Below, one piece after another: positions 52,344 to 60,466 of a stretch of 64,000 nucleotides of DNA (position 1 is its first letter; the number at the start of each line of letters is the position of its first letter). Below the pieces are notes generated by a model. It searched no databases, was not told where the DNA came from, and saw only the letters and a program-made list of their open reading frames with translations. This stretch comes from Rhizobium sp. CCGE531 (GTDB lineage Bacteria; Pseudomonadota; Alphaproteobacteria; Rhizobiales; Rhizobiaceae): positions 620,001 through 684,000 of the forward strand of contig NZ_CP032685.1 of assembly GCF_003627795.1 (NCBI RefSeq). Reading direction: 5' to 3'. The position numbers and the translations under genes were made by a program.

Positions 52344-53057
52344 ATGAATTCTTCAGCAGACGGGCTTCTGATGCCCATCGATTCCACGGATACAGGCGCA
52401 CAGCAGATCCGTGACGCCATTCGCGACGCGATCGTCGAACGCAGGCTTGCACCCGGTACGAAGCTGTCCGAGAGCGATGTCGGCGGCCTGTTCAATGTCA
52501 GTCGGACTCTGGCGCGCGCCGCCTTGCAGGCGCTTTCCTATGAGGGGCTCGTCAGCGTCGAAAAGAACAGAGGCGCTTTCGTCGCCTATCCATCACCCGA
52601 GGAAGCCAGGCAGATCTTCGCCGCGCGCCGCCTGGTGGAGCCTGGCATATTGAAATCGGCAGCCGAGCGGATCACCCCGGTTCAGCTCAGGCAGCTGAGA
52701 CAGCGTCTGTTGGAAGAAGGCCGCCTGATGGGCGAGCGCGGCCAGTCCGCCCGCCGCGCCGAAATCAAGGCTTCGGGCGATTTCCATCTGATGGTGGCGG
52801 CCATTTCCGGCAACCTTATCATGCAGCGCTTCATGGAGGAGCTTGTCGCCCGCTCGTCATTGGTGATCGCGCTCTACGGGCAATCGAGCGCCTCCAGCTG
52901 CGGCCATTCCGAGCACGGCGACATCATCACTGCTCTGGAGCAGAAGGATGTGGATACGGCCTGCCACCTGATGCTTCATCACATCGCGCATATCGAGGCC
53001 GATCTCGATCTGCGCGAGCGCAAGAGCTTTGGTCTGAAGGAAGCGTTCGAGCGGTGA
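52344..53057 (+). CDS. GntR-family transcriptional regulator with FCD domain
   Basis: The 237-residue protein has an N-terminal winged helix (IRDAIRDAIVERRLAPGTKLSESDVGGLFNVSRTLARAALQAL, about 22-64). An all-helical FCD effector domain (about 88-220) follows, with the expected Asp and His metal-binding positions near FHLMVAAISGN and SEHGDIITALEQKD. It is divergent from the ABC/racemase operon and 94 bp upstream of the amidohydrolase gene, in the same direction. It most likely represses both through the TTGTATACAA site, with a carboxylate as effector. Confidence 0.9.
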   Translation: MNSSADGLLMPIDSTDTGAQQIRDAIRDAIVERRLAPGTKLSESDVGGLFNVSRTLARAALQALSYEGLVSVEKNRGAFVAYPSPEEARQIFAARRLVEPGILKSAAERITPVQLRQLRQRLLEEGRLMGERGQSARRAEIKASGDFHLMVAAISGNLIMQRFMEELVARSSLVIALYGQSSASSCGHSEHGDIITALEQKDVDTACHLMLHHIAHIEADLDLRERKSFGLKEAFER

Positions 53058-53151
53058 GACGGCCGTCTCACGGACAGTTCCGACCCTATCTTGCGGAATT
53101 GATCCGCAAGACCGGACCGCTGACCCACCCTCCAATGAGCGAGGCAGCTTC

Positions 53152-54378
53152 ATGCTCGATCTGGTGATTTCGAATGTCCGCATCGCCAGGCGGGAGGGTT
53201 GCTTCGATGTCGGTCTCAAGGATGGCAGGATTGCCGCGATCGAGCATGATTTGACTGCGGATGCGCCGCGTCACGATATGTGCGGTTGCTTTGCCTTCGG
53301 CGGCTTTGTCGACAGCCACATCCATCTCGACAAGGCCTGCATTCTCGACCGCTGCTTCATATGCGAAGGCACGCTGGAAGAGGCCGTGCGCGAGACGGCC
53401 AAGGCAAAAGCCGCCTTCACGGTCGAGGATGTCTACGCGCGCACCGCCCGCGTGGTCGAGAATGCGATCGTCAACGGCACCACGGCAATGCGGACCTTCG
53501 TCGAGATCGATCCACGCGCCGGGTTTCGATCCTTCGAAGCAATCAAGCAGATCAAGCGCAGCTATGCCTGGGCGATCGATATCCAGATCTGCGCCTTCGC
53601 CCAGGAAGGGCTGACCAACGAGACCGAGACAGAGGCTATGCTGGATCACGCGCTTCGCGACGGGGCGGATTTGGTCGGCGGCTGCCCCTATACCGATCCC
53701 GATCCTCGGCGCCATATCGGCCGGATTTTCGATCTGGCGGAACGCCATGACGTCGATGTCGATTTCCATCTCGATTTCGATCTCAATCCATCCGGCTCCG
53801 CAATCCCCGCCGTGCTGGCGGAAACGAAGCGGCGGGGCTATGGCGGCCGTGTCTCGATCGGCCATGCCACCAAGCTTGCGGCCATGCCGGCGTCCGAAGC
53901 CGGCGAGATTGCCGCGCGTCTTGCCGATGCTGGGATCGCGGTAACCGTTCTGCCGGCAACCGATCTCTTCCTGCTTGGCCGGGACAGAGATCATCTCATC
54001 CCGCGCGGCCTTGCTCCGGCGATGCTGCTAACGGCCAATGGGGTCAACGTGACGGTCGCGACAAACAATGTCCTCAACCCATTCACCCCCTTTGGCGATG
54101 CCTCCCTCGCCCGCATGGCGAATTTCTTCGCCAATACAGCCCAGCTGTCGCGGAACGAAGACATCGCTGCGGCATTCGACATGGTCACCGCCAATGCCGC
54201 GCGAATGATGCGACGCGACTATGATCTCAAGCCGGGCGCGCAGGCGGATATCGTCGTGGCGGATGCTGCCGATCCGCTGTCTCTGGTTCGCGAGATCCGG
54301 CAGCCGATCGCCGGCTGGAAAAACGGCAGGCAGACTTTCATGCGCCCGCGGGCGCGCCTGCTGTCACCCGAAAACTAG
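53152..54378 (+). CDS. Cytosine-deaminase-like amidohydrolase with altered active site
   Basis: The 408-residue protein aligns with E. coli CodA: metal-binding HIH (His56, His58), His206 (in DFHLDF) and His238 (in SIGHATK). The CodA proton-shuttle Glu217 is replaced by Phe209, and the metal ligand Asp313 falls on Asn305 (in VATNNVLNPF). LMGR-like and PFTPFGD stretches are kept, so the fold is certain but ordinary cytosine deamination is doubtful. A GAGG site precedes the ATG. It follows the GntR gene and probably acts on the same imported compound as the racemase. Confidence 0.8.
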   Translation: MLDLVISNVRIARREGCFDVGLKDGRIAAIEHDLTADAPRHDMCGCFAFGGFVDSHIHLDKACILDRCFICEGTLEEAVRETAKAKAAFTVEDVYARTARVVENAIVNGTTAMRTFVEIDPRAGFRSFEAIKQIKRSYAWAIDIQICAFAQEGLTNETETEAMLDHALRDGADLVGGCPYTDPDPRRHIGRIFDLAERHDVDVDFHLDFDLNPSGSAIPAVLAETKRRGYGGRVSIGHATKLAAMPASEAGEIAARLADAGIAVTVLPATDLFLLGRDRDHLIPRGLAPAMLLTANGVNVTVATNNVLNPFTPFGDASLARMANFFANTAQLSRNEDIAAAFDMVTANAARMMRRDYDLKPGAQADIVVADAADPLSLVREIRQPIAGWKNGRQTFMRPRARLLSPEN

Positions 54379-54407
54379 CAGATGAAGCCGATCGCGTCGC
54401 GATGCGT

Positions 54408-54548
54408 CTATCGCTTCAGCTCACGCTCGAATTTTTCGATCTGCTGAAGAACCCACGGATCATCGGCGGAATGTTGATTCACGTCCGGTTGCAGCCGCGT
54501 TTGGCGGCGGCGCAGGATCCAGTCGAGAAAAACGCGAAGCAGCCGCAT
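54408..54548 (-). CDS. Possible very small basic protein
   Basis: A 46-residue frame from ATG 54548: RLLRVFLDWILRRRQTRLQ, then a polar, acidic-basic end DDPWVLQQIEKFERELKR. The amphipathic start and the helix-forming C-terminus look protein-like, but the ribosome site is weak. An open extension to 54713 adds unlikely sequence. No family recognised. Confidence 0.3.
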   Translation of the reverse strand: MRLLRVFLDWILRRRQTRLQPDVNQHSADDPWVLQQIEKFERELKR

Positions 54549-54713
54549 GCCTATATCCAAGCTCTTTTCAGTATCTACGAGGCCCGGCGTCCAAGCCCGA
54601 AAGCCAATCGGAAGCCGAGCCTCGACAACCGCAAGGCGTTGCGGCGACTGCCTTTTTGCGCGTGCGAAAATGAACGGTAGCTGAACAATGTTGCACGGTA
54701 AAATGGTTTTCAC

Positions 54714-54972
54714 CTGTATCTCTCGTTACCGGCAAGTGCCCTCTTCTTAAGATCGGCGGCGTTTCCTTCAAAGCAATTAAAGGGAATGCTTGCCGATATT
54801 TTCCGCCATCTCCCGAGTGGGTTTCACGAATGAAGAGCTTTTTTACGCAAGCGTACCGTTATCGGCAAAACTGACCTAGCCGAGAGTGAGGGTGGCTATT
54901 AAGAACGCCGCGTCGCTTCCGATTTTCCCCGGAGCGGCACAAGCTTAGCCTCGCTCGTGCGAGGCTTTTTTC
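54714..54972 (+). ncRNA. Candidate intergenic small RNA with its own terminator
   Basis: About 260 bp lack a convincing ORF yet end in a textbook intrinsic terminator at 54947-54972, although the nearest plus-strand gene stops 570 bp upstream. That arrangement is the usual sign of a trans-acting sRNA transcribed rightwards. The 5' end was not determined; a single-stranded-looking segment with CATCTCCCGAG near 54810 could pair with ribosome sites. The family (for example AbcR or an alpha-r class) could not be recognised by eye. Confidence 0.4.
54947..54972 (+). terminator. Strong rho-independent terminator
   Basis: An 8-bp perfect GC-rich stem AGCCTCGC / GCGAGGCT with a TCGT tetraloop is followed by TTTTTCTTTT. 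The T-tract fixes the direction as plus strand. Confidence 0.85.
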
Positions 54973-54992
54973 TTTTCTGCTCGCATTTTTGT

Positions 54993-55247
54993 TCAGCGGC
55001 GCGGCTCGCCGCCCGGTGCATAGGCCGTGTCCTGCTCGAAAGGAAATACAGAGCCGCAACGGCAGCGCATCATATGCTTGCGCGGGTCGGGCGATGGACG
55101 TTCGGTGGAAAAGCCGCGAGGCATGTCATCTACTTTGAAATCCCGGCTGGCAGCTCGGCGGTCATCGGTTTCGGAAACCTCGGCAAACGCGGCATGAGCG
55201 CATTTCGCGCATTCCAGCTTCCGTGAATATCGATCTCGCGCGGCCAT
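54993..55247 (-). CDS. Small zinc-ribbon-like hypothetical protein
   Basis: The 84-residue protein has KLECAKCAHAAFAE near residue 10 and HMMRCRCGSVFPF near 58, that is a CxxC and a CxC separated by about 45 residues, a pattern of a small zinc-binding protein. GGAAG precedes the ATG. It transcribes leftwards towards the strong plus-strand terminator. No function is known. Confidence 0.55.
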   Translation of the reverse strand: MAARDRYSRKLECAKCAHAAFAEVSETDDRRAASRDFKVDDMPRGFSTERPSPDPRKHMMRCRCGSVFPFEQDTAYAPGGEPRR

Positions 55248-55430
55248 TTTCTTCCAATCCGGGACTCACATTCGCACCCTTTTAGCAGCGCCGTCGATGC
55301 ACTTGAAGGCCGTGGACGCTCTGTCTCACAGCTCGATGTCCTTCTCTTCGAAATTGAAGGCGCGGAAAAAAAGCGAGCCGTTTGAAAAAGAGATTGACCT
55401 GATGGCAGATGTCAGACCAATTTATCGATC

Positions 55431-56138
55431 ATGACCAAACCCATGCTGACACCTCTTCCCTCCATCGACCGGACGCAGCAAGTGATCGACGCGCTGTCGA
55501 CCTTCATCGAGTCGTCGAAGCTGCGGGCGGGCGACAGGCTGCCGACCGAGCGCGAACTGATGGCAGCACTTTCCGTGGGGCGTTCGACCATCCGCGAGGT
55601 GATCACCTACTTCCAGGCACTCGGCGTCATGGAGACCCGCAAGGGCAGCGGCACGTATCTACTGAAGCCGGTTTCCAAGGCGACCATCCATATGCCGCTT
55701 TCCCTCGATCCGCCGCATCTGCGCGATGCGCTGCTGCAGACGCTGGAGGTCCGCCGCGGCATCGAATGCGAGGCCGGCATGGTGGCGGCAAGGAAGCGCA
55801 CGGACGAGGATATCGTCATCATCGAAGAGAAGCTCAACGAGATGGAGCGCGTCCACATGGCCAAGGGCACGTCCGGGCCTGAGGATCTTGCCTTCCATCT
55901 GGCGGTCTACGACGCCACGCACAATCCGCTGTTCCGGCAGCTTCTCGAACAGATGCGCGAAACCTTCGAACGCTTCTGGGATCATCCCTTTGATCGGCAG
56001 GATTTTGCCCGCCGGTCCTTCCCTTATCATCGCACGCTGTTCAACGCGATCGTCGACCAGGATCCCGAGGCGGCGCGCGCCGAAACACTGAAGATTCTCG
56101 ACGTTGTCGAGGAAGACATCAAGGAAATGTCCAAATGA
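55431..56138 (+). CDS. FadR-type GntR transcriptional regulator (FCD domain)
   Basis: The 235-residue protein has a winged helix with LRAGDRLPTERELMAALSVGRSTIREVITYFQALGVMETRKGSGTYL split across about residues 24-70. An FCD domain (about 100-225) follows, with DLAFHLAVYDATHNPLFRQLL and the metal-site histidines near YHRTLFNAIVDQD. Its stop overlaps the PLP-lyase start (ATGA), so the regulator and the whole sugar-ABC operon are one transcript and it may regulate itself. A weak ribosome site leaves ATG 55431 or 55443 open. Confidence 0.88.
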   Translation: MTKPMLTPLPSIDRTQQVIDALSTFIESSKLRAGDRLPTERELMAALSVGRSTIREVITYFQALGVMETRKGSGTYLLKPVSKATIHMPLSLDPPHLRDALLQTLEVRRGIECEAGMVAARKRTDEDIVIIEEKLNEMERVHMAKGTSGPEDLAFHLAVYDATHNPLFRQLLEQMRETFERFWDHPFDRQDFARRSFPYHRTLFNAIVDQDPEAARAETLKILDVVEEDIKEMSK

Positions 56139-57301
56139 CTGACGGGCTAGAGCCGTTCGAACTTGCGTCCCTTATCACAGCCCATGACGACGGCAATTTC
56201 GCCGAGGCCGTGGTGCCGCCGATCTTCCAGACGTCGCTGTTCACCTTCTCAAGCTACGACGAGATGATCGCCTCCTATCGCGGCGAAAAGGTGCGGCCGA
56301 TCTATACGCGCGGCCTCAACCCGACCGTGCGCATGTTCGAGGAGATGCTGGCAAAGCTCGAGGGCGGCGAGGATGCGCTCGGATTTGCGAGCGGCATGGC
56401 CGCGATCTCGTCGGCCGTGCTGAGCTTCGTCGAGCCGGGAGACCGGATCGTTGCGGTCAAGCATGTCTATCCCGATGCCTTCCGCCTTTTCGGCACGGTC
56501 CTGAAGCGCATGAAGGTCGAGGTGACCTATGTCGACGGCCGCGATGAGGAAGCTGTCGCCAAGGCGCTTCCCGGCGCCAAGGTCTTCTACATGGAAAGCC
56601 CGACCAGCTGGGTCATGGAAGCGCATGATGTCGGCGCGCTGGCGGCCCTTGCCAAGCAGCATGGCGTCGTCTCGATGATCGACAACAGCTGGGCCACGCC
56701 CTACTTCCAGCAGCCGCTGAAGCTCGGCGTCGATCTCGTCATCCATTCCGCCTCCAAATATCTCGGCGGCCATAGCGACGTCGTCGCCGGCGTCGTTGCC
56801 GGTTCGACGGAAATGATCGCGCGGCTGAAGGCCGAAGCCTATCCCTATCTCGGCGGCAAGCTTTCTCCCTTCGACGCATGGCTTTTGATCCGCGGTCTGC
56901 GAACACTGCCGATCCGCATGAAGGCGCATGAGGCTGCGGCGATGACGATCGCCAAGCGGCTGCAGGAGCTCGATGTCGTCGAGCAGGTCTGCCATCCGGG
57001 CCTCGCGAACCGACTGCCGGCCGGCCTGAACGGCACCTCGGGCCTGTTTTCTTTCATCTTCCGCGAGGGCGTCGATATCCGCGCCTTCGCGGATCACCTC
57101 ACGCTCTTCAAGCTGGGTGTGAGCTGGGGCGGGCACGAGAGCCTGATCGTGCCGGGCGAAGTCGTGCTGCAGCAGAAGGCCCAGCCGAATTCGGCGCATA
57201 CCTTCGGCATCAATCCGCGCTCCGTACGTCTCCATATCGGCCTCGAAGGAACCGAGGCTCTATGGAAAGAGCTCGAGGAGGCGATCGCCGCCGCCTCGTA
57301 A
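56135..57301 (+). CDS. PLP-dependent Cys/Met-metabolism enzyme (cystathionine lyase/synthase-like)
   Basis: The 388-residue protein is a fold-type I trans-sulfuration enzyme. YTRGLNPTVRMFEEMLAKLEGGEDALGFASGMAAIS (in two parts near 50 and 80) is the cofactor phosphate region, and SMIDNSWATPYFQQPL near 185 has the PLP-nitrogen Asp. VIHSASKYLGGHSDVVAG near 205-222 carries the PLP lysine, and the end has the conserved RLHIGLEG. It is coupled to the GntR gene and followed after 41 bp by a CUT1 sugar importer. A C-S or C-O beta/gamma-elimination on an imported compound is the likely role, rather than housekeeping methionine synthesis. Confidence 0.87.
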   Translation: MTDGLEPFELASLITAHDDGNFAEAVVPPIFQTSLFTFSSYDEMIASYRGEKVRPIYTRGLNPTVRMFEEMLAKLEGGEDALGFASGMAAISSAVLSFVEPGDRIVAVKHVYPDAFRLFGTVLKRMKVEVTYVDGRDEEAVAKALPGAKVFYMESPTSWVMEAHDVGALAALAKQHGVVSMIDNSWATPYFQQPLKLGVDLVIHSASKYLGGHSDVVAGVVAGSTEMIARLKAEAYPYLGGKLSPFDAWLLIRGLRTLPIRMKAHEAAAMTIAKRLQELDVVEQVCHPGLANRLPAGLNGTSGLFSFIFREGVDIRAFADHLTLFKLGVSWGGHESLIVPGEVVLQQKAQPNSAHTFGINPRSVRLHIGLEGTEALWKELEEAIAAAS

Positions 57302-57342
57302 AGTCGTCAATCTGAGAGGAAAACCTAAAAAGGGGAACCAAC

Positions 57343-58602
57343 ATGAAAAGACTGATAACAGCAGCACTCTTCACCGCCATGATGGCGGGCACCGCCTTTG
57401 CCGACACGACGCTGAAGCTCGTCGAAGTGATCACCAGCCCCGAACGCACCGAGACGCTCAAATCGATCGTCGCCAAGTTCGAGGCCGCAAATCCCGGCAC
57501 CAAGGTCGACATCATCTCCCTGCCCTGGAACGAAGCCTTCCAGAAATTCGCCACCATGGTCTCGGCCGGCGACACGCCCGATGTGATGGAAATGCCGGAC
57601 ACCTGGCTGTCGCTCTACGGCAATAACGGCATGCTCGAAAGCCTGGAACCCTATCTGGCCAAGTGGGAGCATACGAGTGAACTGACGCCGCGCGCGCTTC
57701 AACTCGGCCGCGATGTGAAGAACACCGCCTATATGCTGCCCTACGGCTTCTATCTGCGCGCCATGTTCTACAACAAGAAGATCCTGAAGGATGCCGGTAT
57801 CGCCGAGCCGCCGAAGACGATGGACGAGTTCGTCAAGGCATCCGAGGCCGTCTCAAAACTGCCGGGCAAATACGGCTACTGCATGCGCGGCGGTCCGGGT
57901 GGCCTCAATGGCTGGATGATCTTCGCCGCCTCCATGGCCGGCGACAACAAATACTTCAAGGATGACGGCACCTCGACGATGAGCAGCCCCGGCTGGGCCA
58001 AGGGCATCGAGTGGATGGTCGATCTCTACAAGAAGGGCTATGCGCCGAAGGACAGCGTCAACTGGGGCTTCAACGAAGTCGTCGCCGGCTTCTATTCCGG
58101 CACCTGCGCCTTCCTCGACCAGGACCCGGATGCCCTGATCGCTGTCGCCGAGCGCATGAAAAAGGATGATTTCGGCGTGGCGCCGCTGCCGAAGGGTCCC
58201 GATGGCAAATCTTTCCCGACCATCGGTTATGCCGGCTGGTCGATGTTTGCCAGCAGCCAGAACAAGGACCTGTCCTGGAAGCTGATCGCGACCCTTGAAG
58301 GCAAGGAAGGCAATCTGGAATGGAACAAGAAGATCGGTGCGCTCCCGGCCTACACGGCCGCGGAAAAGGACTCCTTCTATGCCGGCGATCAGTTCAAGGG
58401 CTGGTTCCAGGAACTCGCCGACAAGGACACCGTTCCCACAGTGATGCCGACCTATCTTGAAGAATTTGCATTCTTCAAGGATTCGCTCGCCATCAAGACC
58501 TCGCAGCAGGCGCTGCTTGGCGATATCTCGGCGAAGGACCTCGCCGCCCAGTGGGCCGACTACCTGACCAAGGCCCAGCAGAAATTCCTTGCCAAGAAAT
58601 AA
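57343..58602 (+). CDS. CUT1 sugar ABC transporter substrate-binding protein (MalE/UgpB type)
   Basis: The 419-residue protein has a Sec signal peptide (ITAALFTAMMAGTAFAD). The solute-binding type 1 fold follows: KLVEVITSPERTETLKSIVAKFEAANPGTKVDI, PDVMEMPDTWLSLYGNNGML and VKNTAYMLPYGFYLRAMFYNKKILKDAG. AAAGGGGAA precedes the ATG. It heads a complete CUT1 importer. Ligands of this class are oligosaccharides, glycerol phosphates or glycosides; nothing in the sequence decides. Confidence 0.9.
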   Translation: MKRLITAALFTAMMAGTAFADTTLKLVEVITSPERTETLKSIVAKFEAANPGTKVDIISLPWNEAFQKFATMVSAGDTPDVMEMPDTWLSLYGNNGMLESLEPYLAKWEHTSELTPRALQLGRDVKNTAYMLPYGFYLRAMFYNKKILKDAGIAEPPKTMDEFVKASEAVSKLPGKYGYCMRGGPGGLNGWMIFAASMAGDNKYFKDDGTSTMSSPGWAKGIEWMVDLYKKGYAPKDSVNWGFNEVVAGFYSGTCAFLDQDPDALIAVAERMKKDDFGVAPLPKGPDGKSFPTIGYAGWSMFASSQNKDLSWKLIATLEGKEGNLEWNKKIGALPAYTAAEKDSFYAGDQFKGWFQELADKDTVPTVMPTYLEEFAFFKDSLAIKTSQQALLGDISAKDLAAQWADYLTKAQQKFLAKK

Positions 58603-58613
58603 TCCGCGTACCC

Positions 58614-58635
58614 GGCGGCGGAGCGATCCGCCGCC
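58614..58635 (+). terminator. Hairpin between binding-protein and permease genes
   Basis: A 9-bp GC stem (GGCGGCGGA / TCCGCCGCC) closed by a GCGA tetraloop starts 11 bases after the binding-protein stop. It lacks a T-tract and parallels the hairpins at 24361 and 49612. Confidence 0.65.
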
Positions 58636-58692
58636 TCTCCTGCCCAATTGAAACAGACGGCGTCCGAACGCCGCGAACGGGAACTCTTGCAG

Positions 58693-59628
58693 ATGACTTC
58701 GATCACCGACACGCTCGACAGGCGTCACGACCGCAGGTCGTGGCTGAAGCGCCTCGCCGACGCCTCGGAGCCCTATCTCTACAGCGCCCCTGCCCTCATT
58801 CTCATCATTGCCGTGATGCTGGTGCCGCTGGCGATCGGCATATCCTACGCCTTTCGCGATATTCAATTGCTCAATCCATTTTCCGGCGGCTTCATCGGCC
58901 TGGAACACTTTCGCGATCTCTCCAAGGATACGGCCTTCTACTGGGCGCTGAAGAATACGCTGTGGTGGACAGGCGCTTCCGTGGTGCTGCAGTTCATCTT
59001 CGGGCTGATCCTGGCATTGCTCCTGGACAAGCCGTTCGTCGGCAGGTCGATCGTGCAGGCATTGGTGTTCCTGCCCTGGGCCGTTCCCTCCTTCCTCGCC
59101 GGCCTCAATTGGTCGTGGCTGTTCAACCCGGTGATTGGCCCGATACCGCATTGGCTTTACGCCATGGGCCTGATGAGCGAGCCGGGCAACATTCTCTCCG
59201 ATCCGCACAACGCCATGTGGGGACCGATCGTCGCCAATGTCTGGTGGGGCATTCCCTTCTTTGCGATTACCCTTCTGGCAGCCCTTCAGGCCATCCCGCG
59301 CGATCTCTATGAAGCGGCATCGATTGATGGCGCCGGCTGGTTCGAGCGCTTCCGCTCGATCACGCTCCCCTTCCTCGCGCCGACCATTGCCATCACGGTG
59401 CTGCTGCGCACGGTCTGGGTTTCCAATTTCGCCGACCTGATCGTCGTCATGACGGGTGGCGGCCCGGCGGACCGCACGCAGATCGTCGCCAGCTACATCT
59501 TCACGCAGGCCTTCAAGCGCCTCGACTTCGGCTATGCCTCGGCCATCGCGCTGGTGCTGCTGGTCCTTCTTCTTGCCTATTCCATGCTGATCATCCTGCT
59601 GCGGCAGACCCTGCTGAACAAGGATTGA
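58693..59628 (+). CDS. CUT1 ABC transporter permease (MalF/UgpA type)
   Basis: The 311-residue protein begins at ATG 58693 (a TTG at 58648 is an alternative) with a charged N-terminus and six membrane segments. The coupling loop is LYEAASIDGAGWFERFRSITLPFLAPT (about 208-234), the EAA motif of sugar permeases. GGGPADRTQIVASYIF is a further MalF-family stretch. It forms the channel with the next gene, which starts three bases after its stop. Confidence 0.92.
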   Translation: MTSITDTLDRRHDRRSWLKRLADASEPYLYSAPALILIIAVMLVPLAIGISYAFRDIQLLNPFSGGFIGLEHFRDLSKDTAFYWALKNTLWWTGASVVLQFIFGLILALLLDKPFVGRSIVQALVFLPWAVPSFLAGLNWSWLFNPVIGPIPHWLYAMGLMSEPGNILSDPHNAMWGPIVANVWWGIPFFAITLLAALQAIPRDLYEAASIDGAGWFERFRSITLPFLAPTIAITVLLRTVWVSNFADLIVVMTGGGPADRTQIVASYIFTQAFKRLDFGYASAIALVLLVLLLAYSMLIILLRQTLLNKD

Positions 59629-59631
59629 GCC

Positions 59632-60462
59632 ATGAGACGAGCCGTCCTCCCCACTATCGCGCATCGCCTGGCGATCCTTTGCTATGTCGTCTTCGCGCTC
59701 TTCCCGCTCTTCTGGCTGCTGAAGGTCTCGGTGACGCCGAACGATCTGCTCTATACGGAAGGCGTGCGCATGTGGCCTTCGCGCACGACCTGGGAACACT
59801 ATGCCTTCGTGCTGCAGCACAGCGACTTCCCGACATTCTTCAAGAATAGCGTGATCGTCGCCGGCTCAACGGCGATCGCGGTCACCATCTGCTCATCGCT
59901 CTCCGGTTACGCGCTCTCGCGTTTCAACTTCCGCGCCAAATACTGGATCGTGGCGCTGATGCTGCTGACGCAGATGTTTCCGCTGGTCATGCTCGTCGCG
60001 CCGATCTTCAAGATCCTGACACCGCTGCATCTGACCAACAGCCTCACCGGCCTCGTCATCGTCTACACGGCCTTCAACGTGCCTTTCGCCACCTTCCTGA
60101 TGCAGTCCTTCTTCGACGGCATTCCGAAGGATCTGGAGGAGGCCGCGATGATCGACGGTGCGACGCAGTTCACCGCCTTCAGACAGATCATCCTGCCGCT
60201 GACGCTGCCCGGCATTGCTGCGACACTCGGCTTCGTCTTCACGGCGGCATGGAGTGAGTTGCTCTTTGCGCTGATGCTGATCAACGGCAATCAGGCCGCG
60301 ACCTTTCCGGTCGGCCTTCTCACCTTCGTTTCGAAATTCTCGGTGGATTTCGGGCAGATGATGGCGGCGGGCGTCATGGCGCTCATTCCAGCCGCGCTCT
60401 TCTTCCTCCTCATCCAACGCTATCTCGTGCAGGGCCTGACGGCCGGCGCGGTCAAGGGTTAG
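59632..60462 (+). CDS. CUT1 ABC transporter permease (MalG/UgpE type)
   Basis: The 276-residue protein has six membrane segments, the MalG-type stretch FKNSVIVAGSTAIAVTICSSLSGYALSRF (about 64-92) and the EAA loop LEEAAMIDGATQFTAFRQIILPLTLPG (about 167-193). It is separated by three bases from the preceding permease and by four from the ATPase, so the genes are one operon. Confidence 0.93.
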   Translation: MRRAVLPTIAHRLAILCYVVFALFPLFWLLKVSVTPNDLLYTEGVRMWPSRTTWEHYAFVLQHSDFPTFFKNSVIVAGSTAIAVTICSSLSGYALSRFNFRAKYWIVALMLLTQMFPLVMLVAPIFKILTPLHLTNSLTGLVIVYTAFNVPFATFLMQSFFDGIPKDLEEAAMIDGATQFTAFRQIILPLTLPGIAATLGFVFTAAWSELLFALMLINGNQAATFPVGLLTFVSKFSVDFGQMMAAGVMALIPAALFFLLIQRYLVQGLTAGAVKG

Positions 60463-60466
60463 TCAT

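Noticed and set aside
57853..59820. 655-codon minus-strand ORF opposite the CUT1 binding-protein and permease genes
   Set aside because: Despite its length it is antisense to two well-supported transporter genes, is Arg/Glu/Gly/His-rich and has no family motif.
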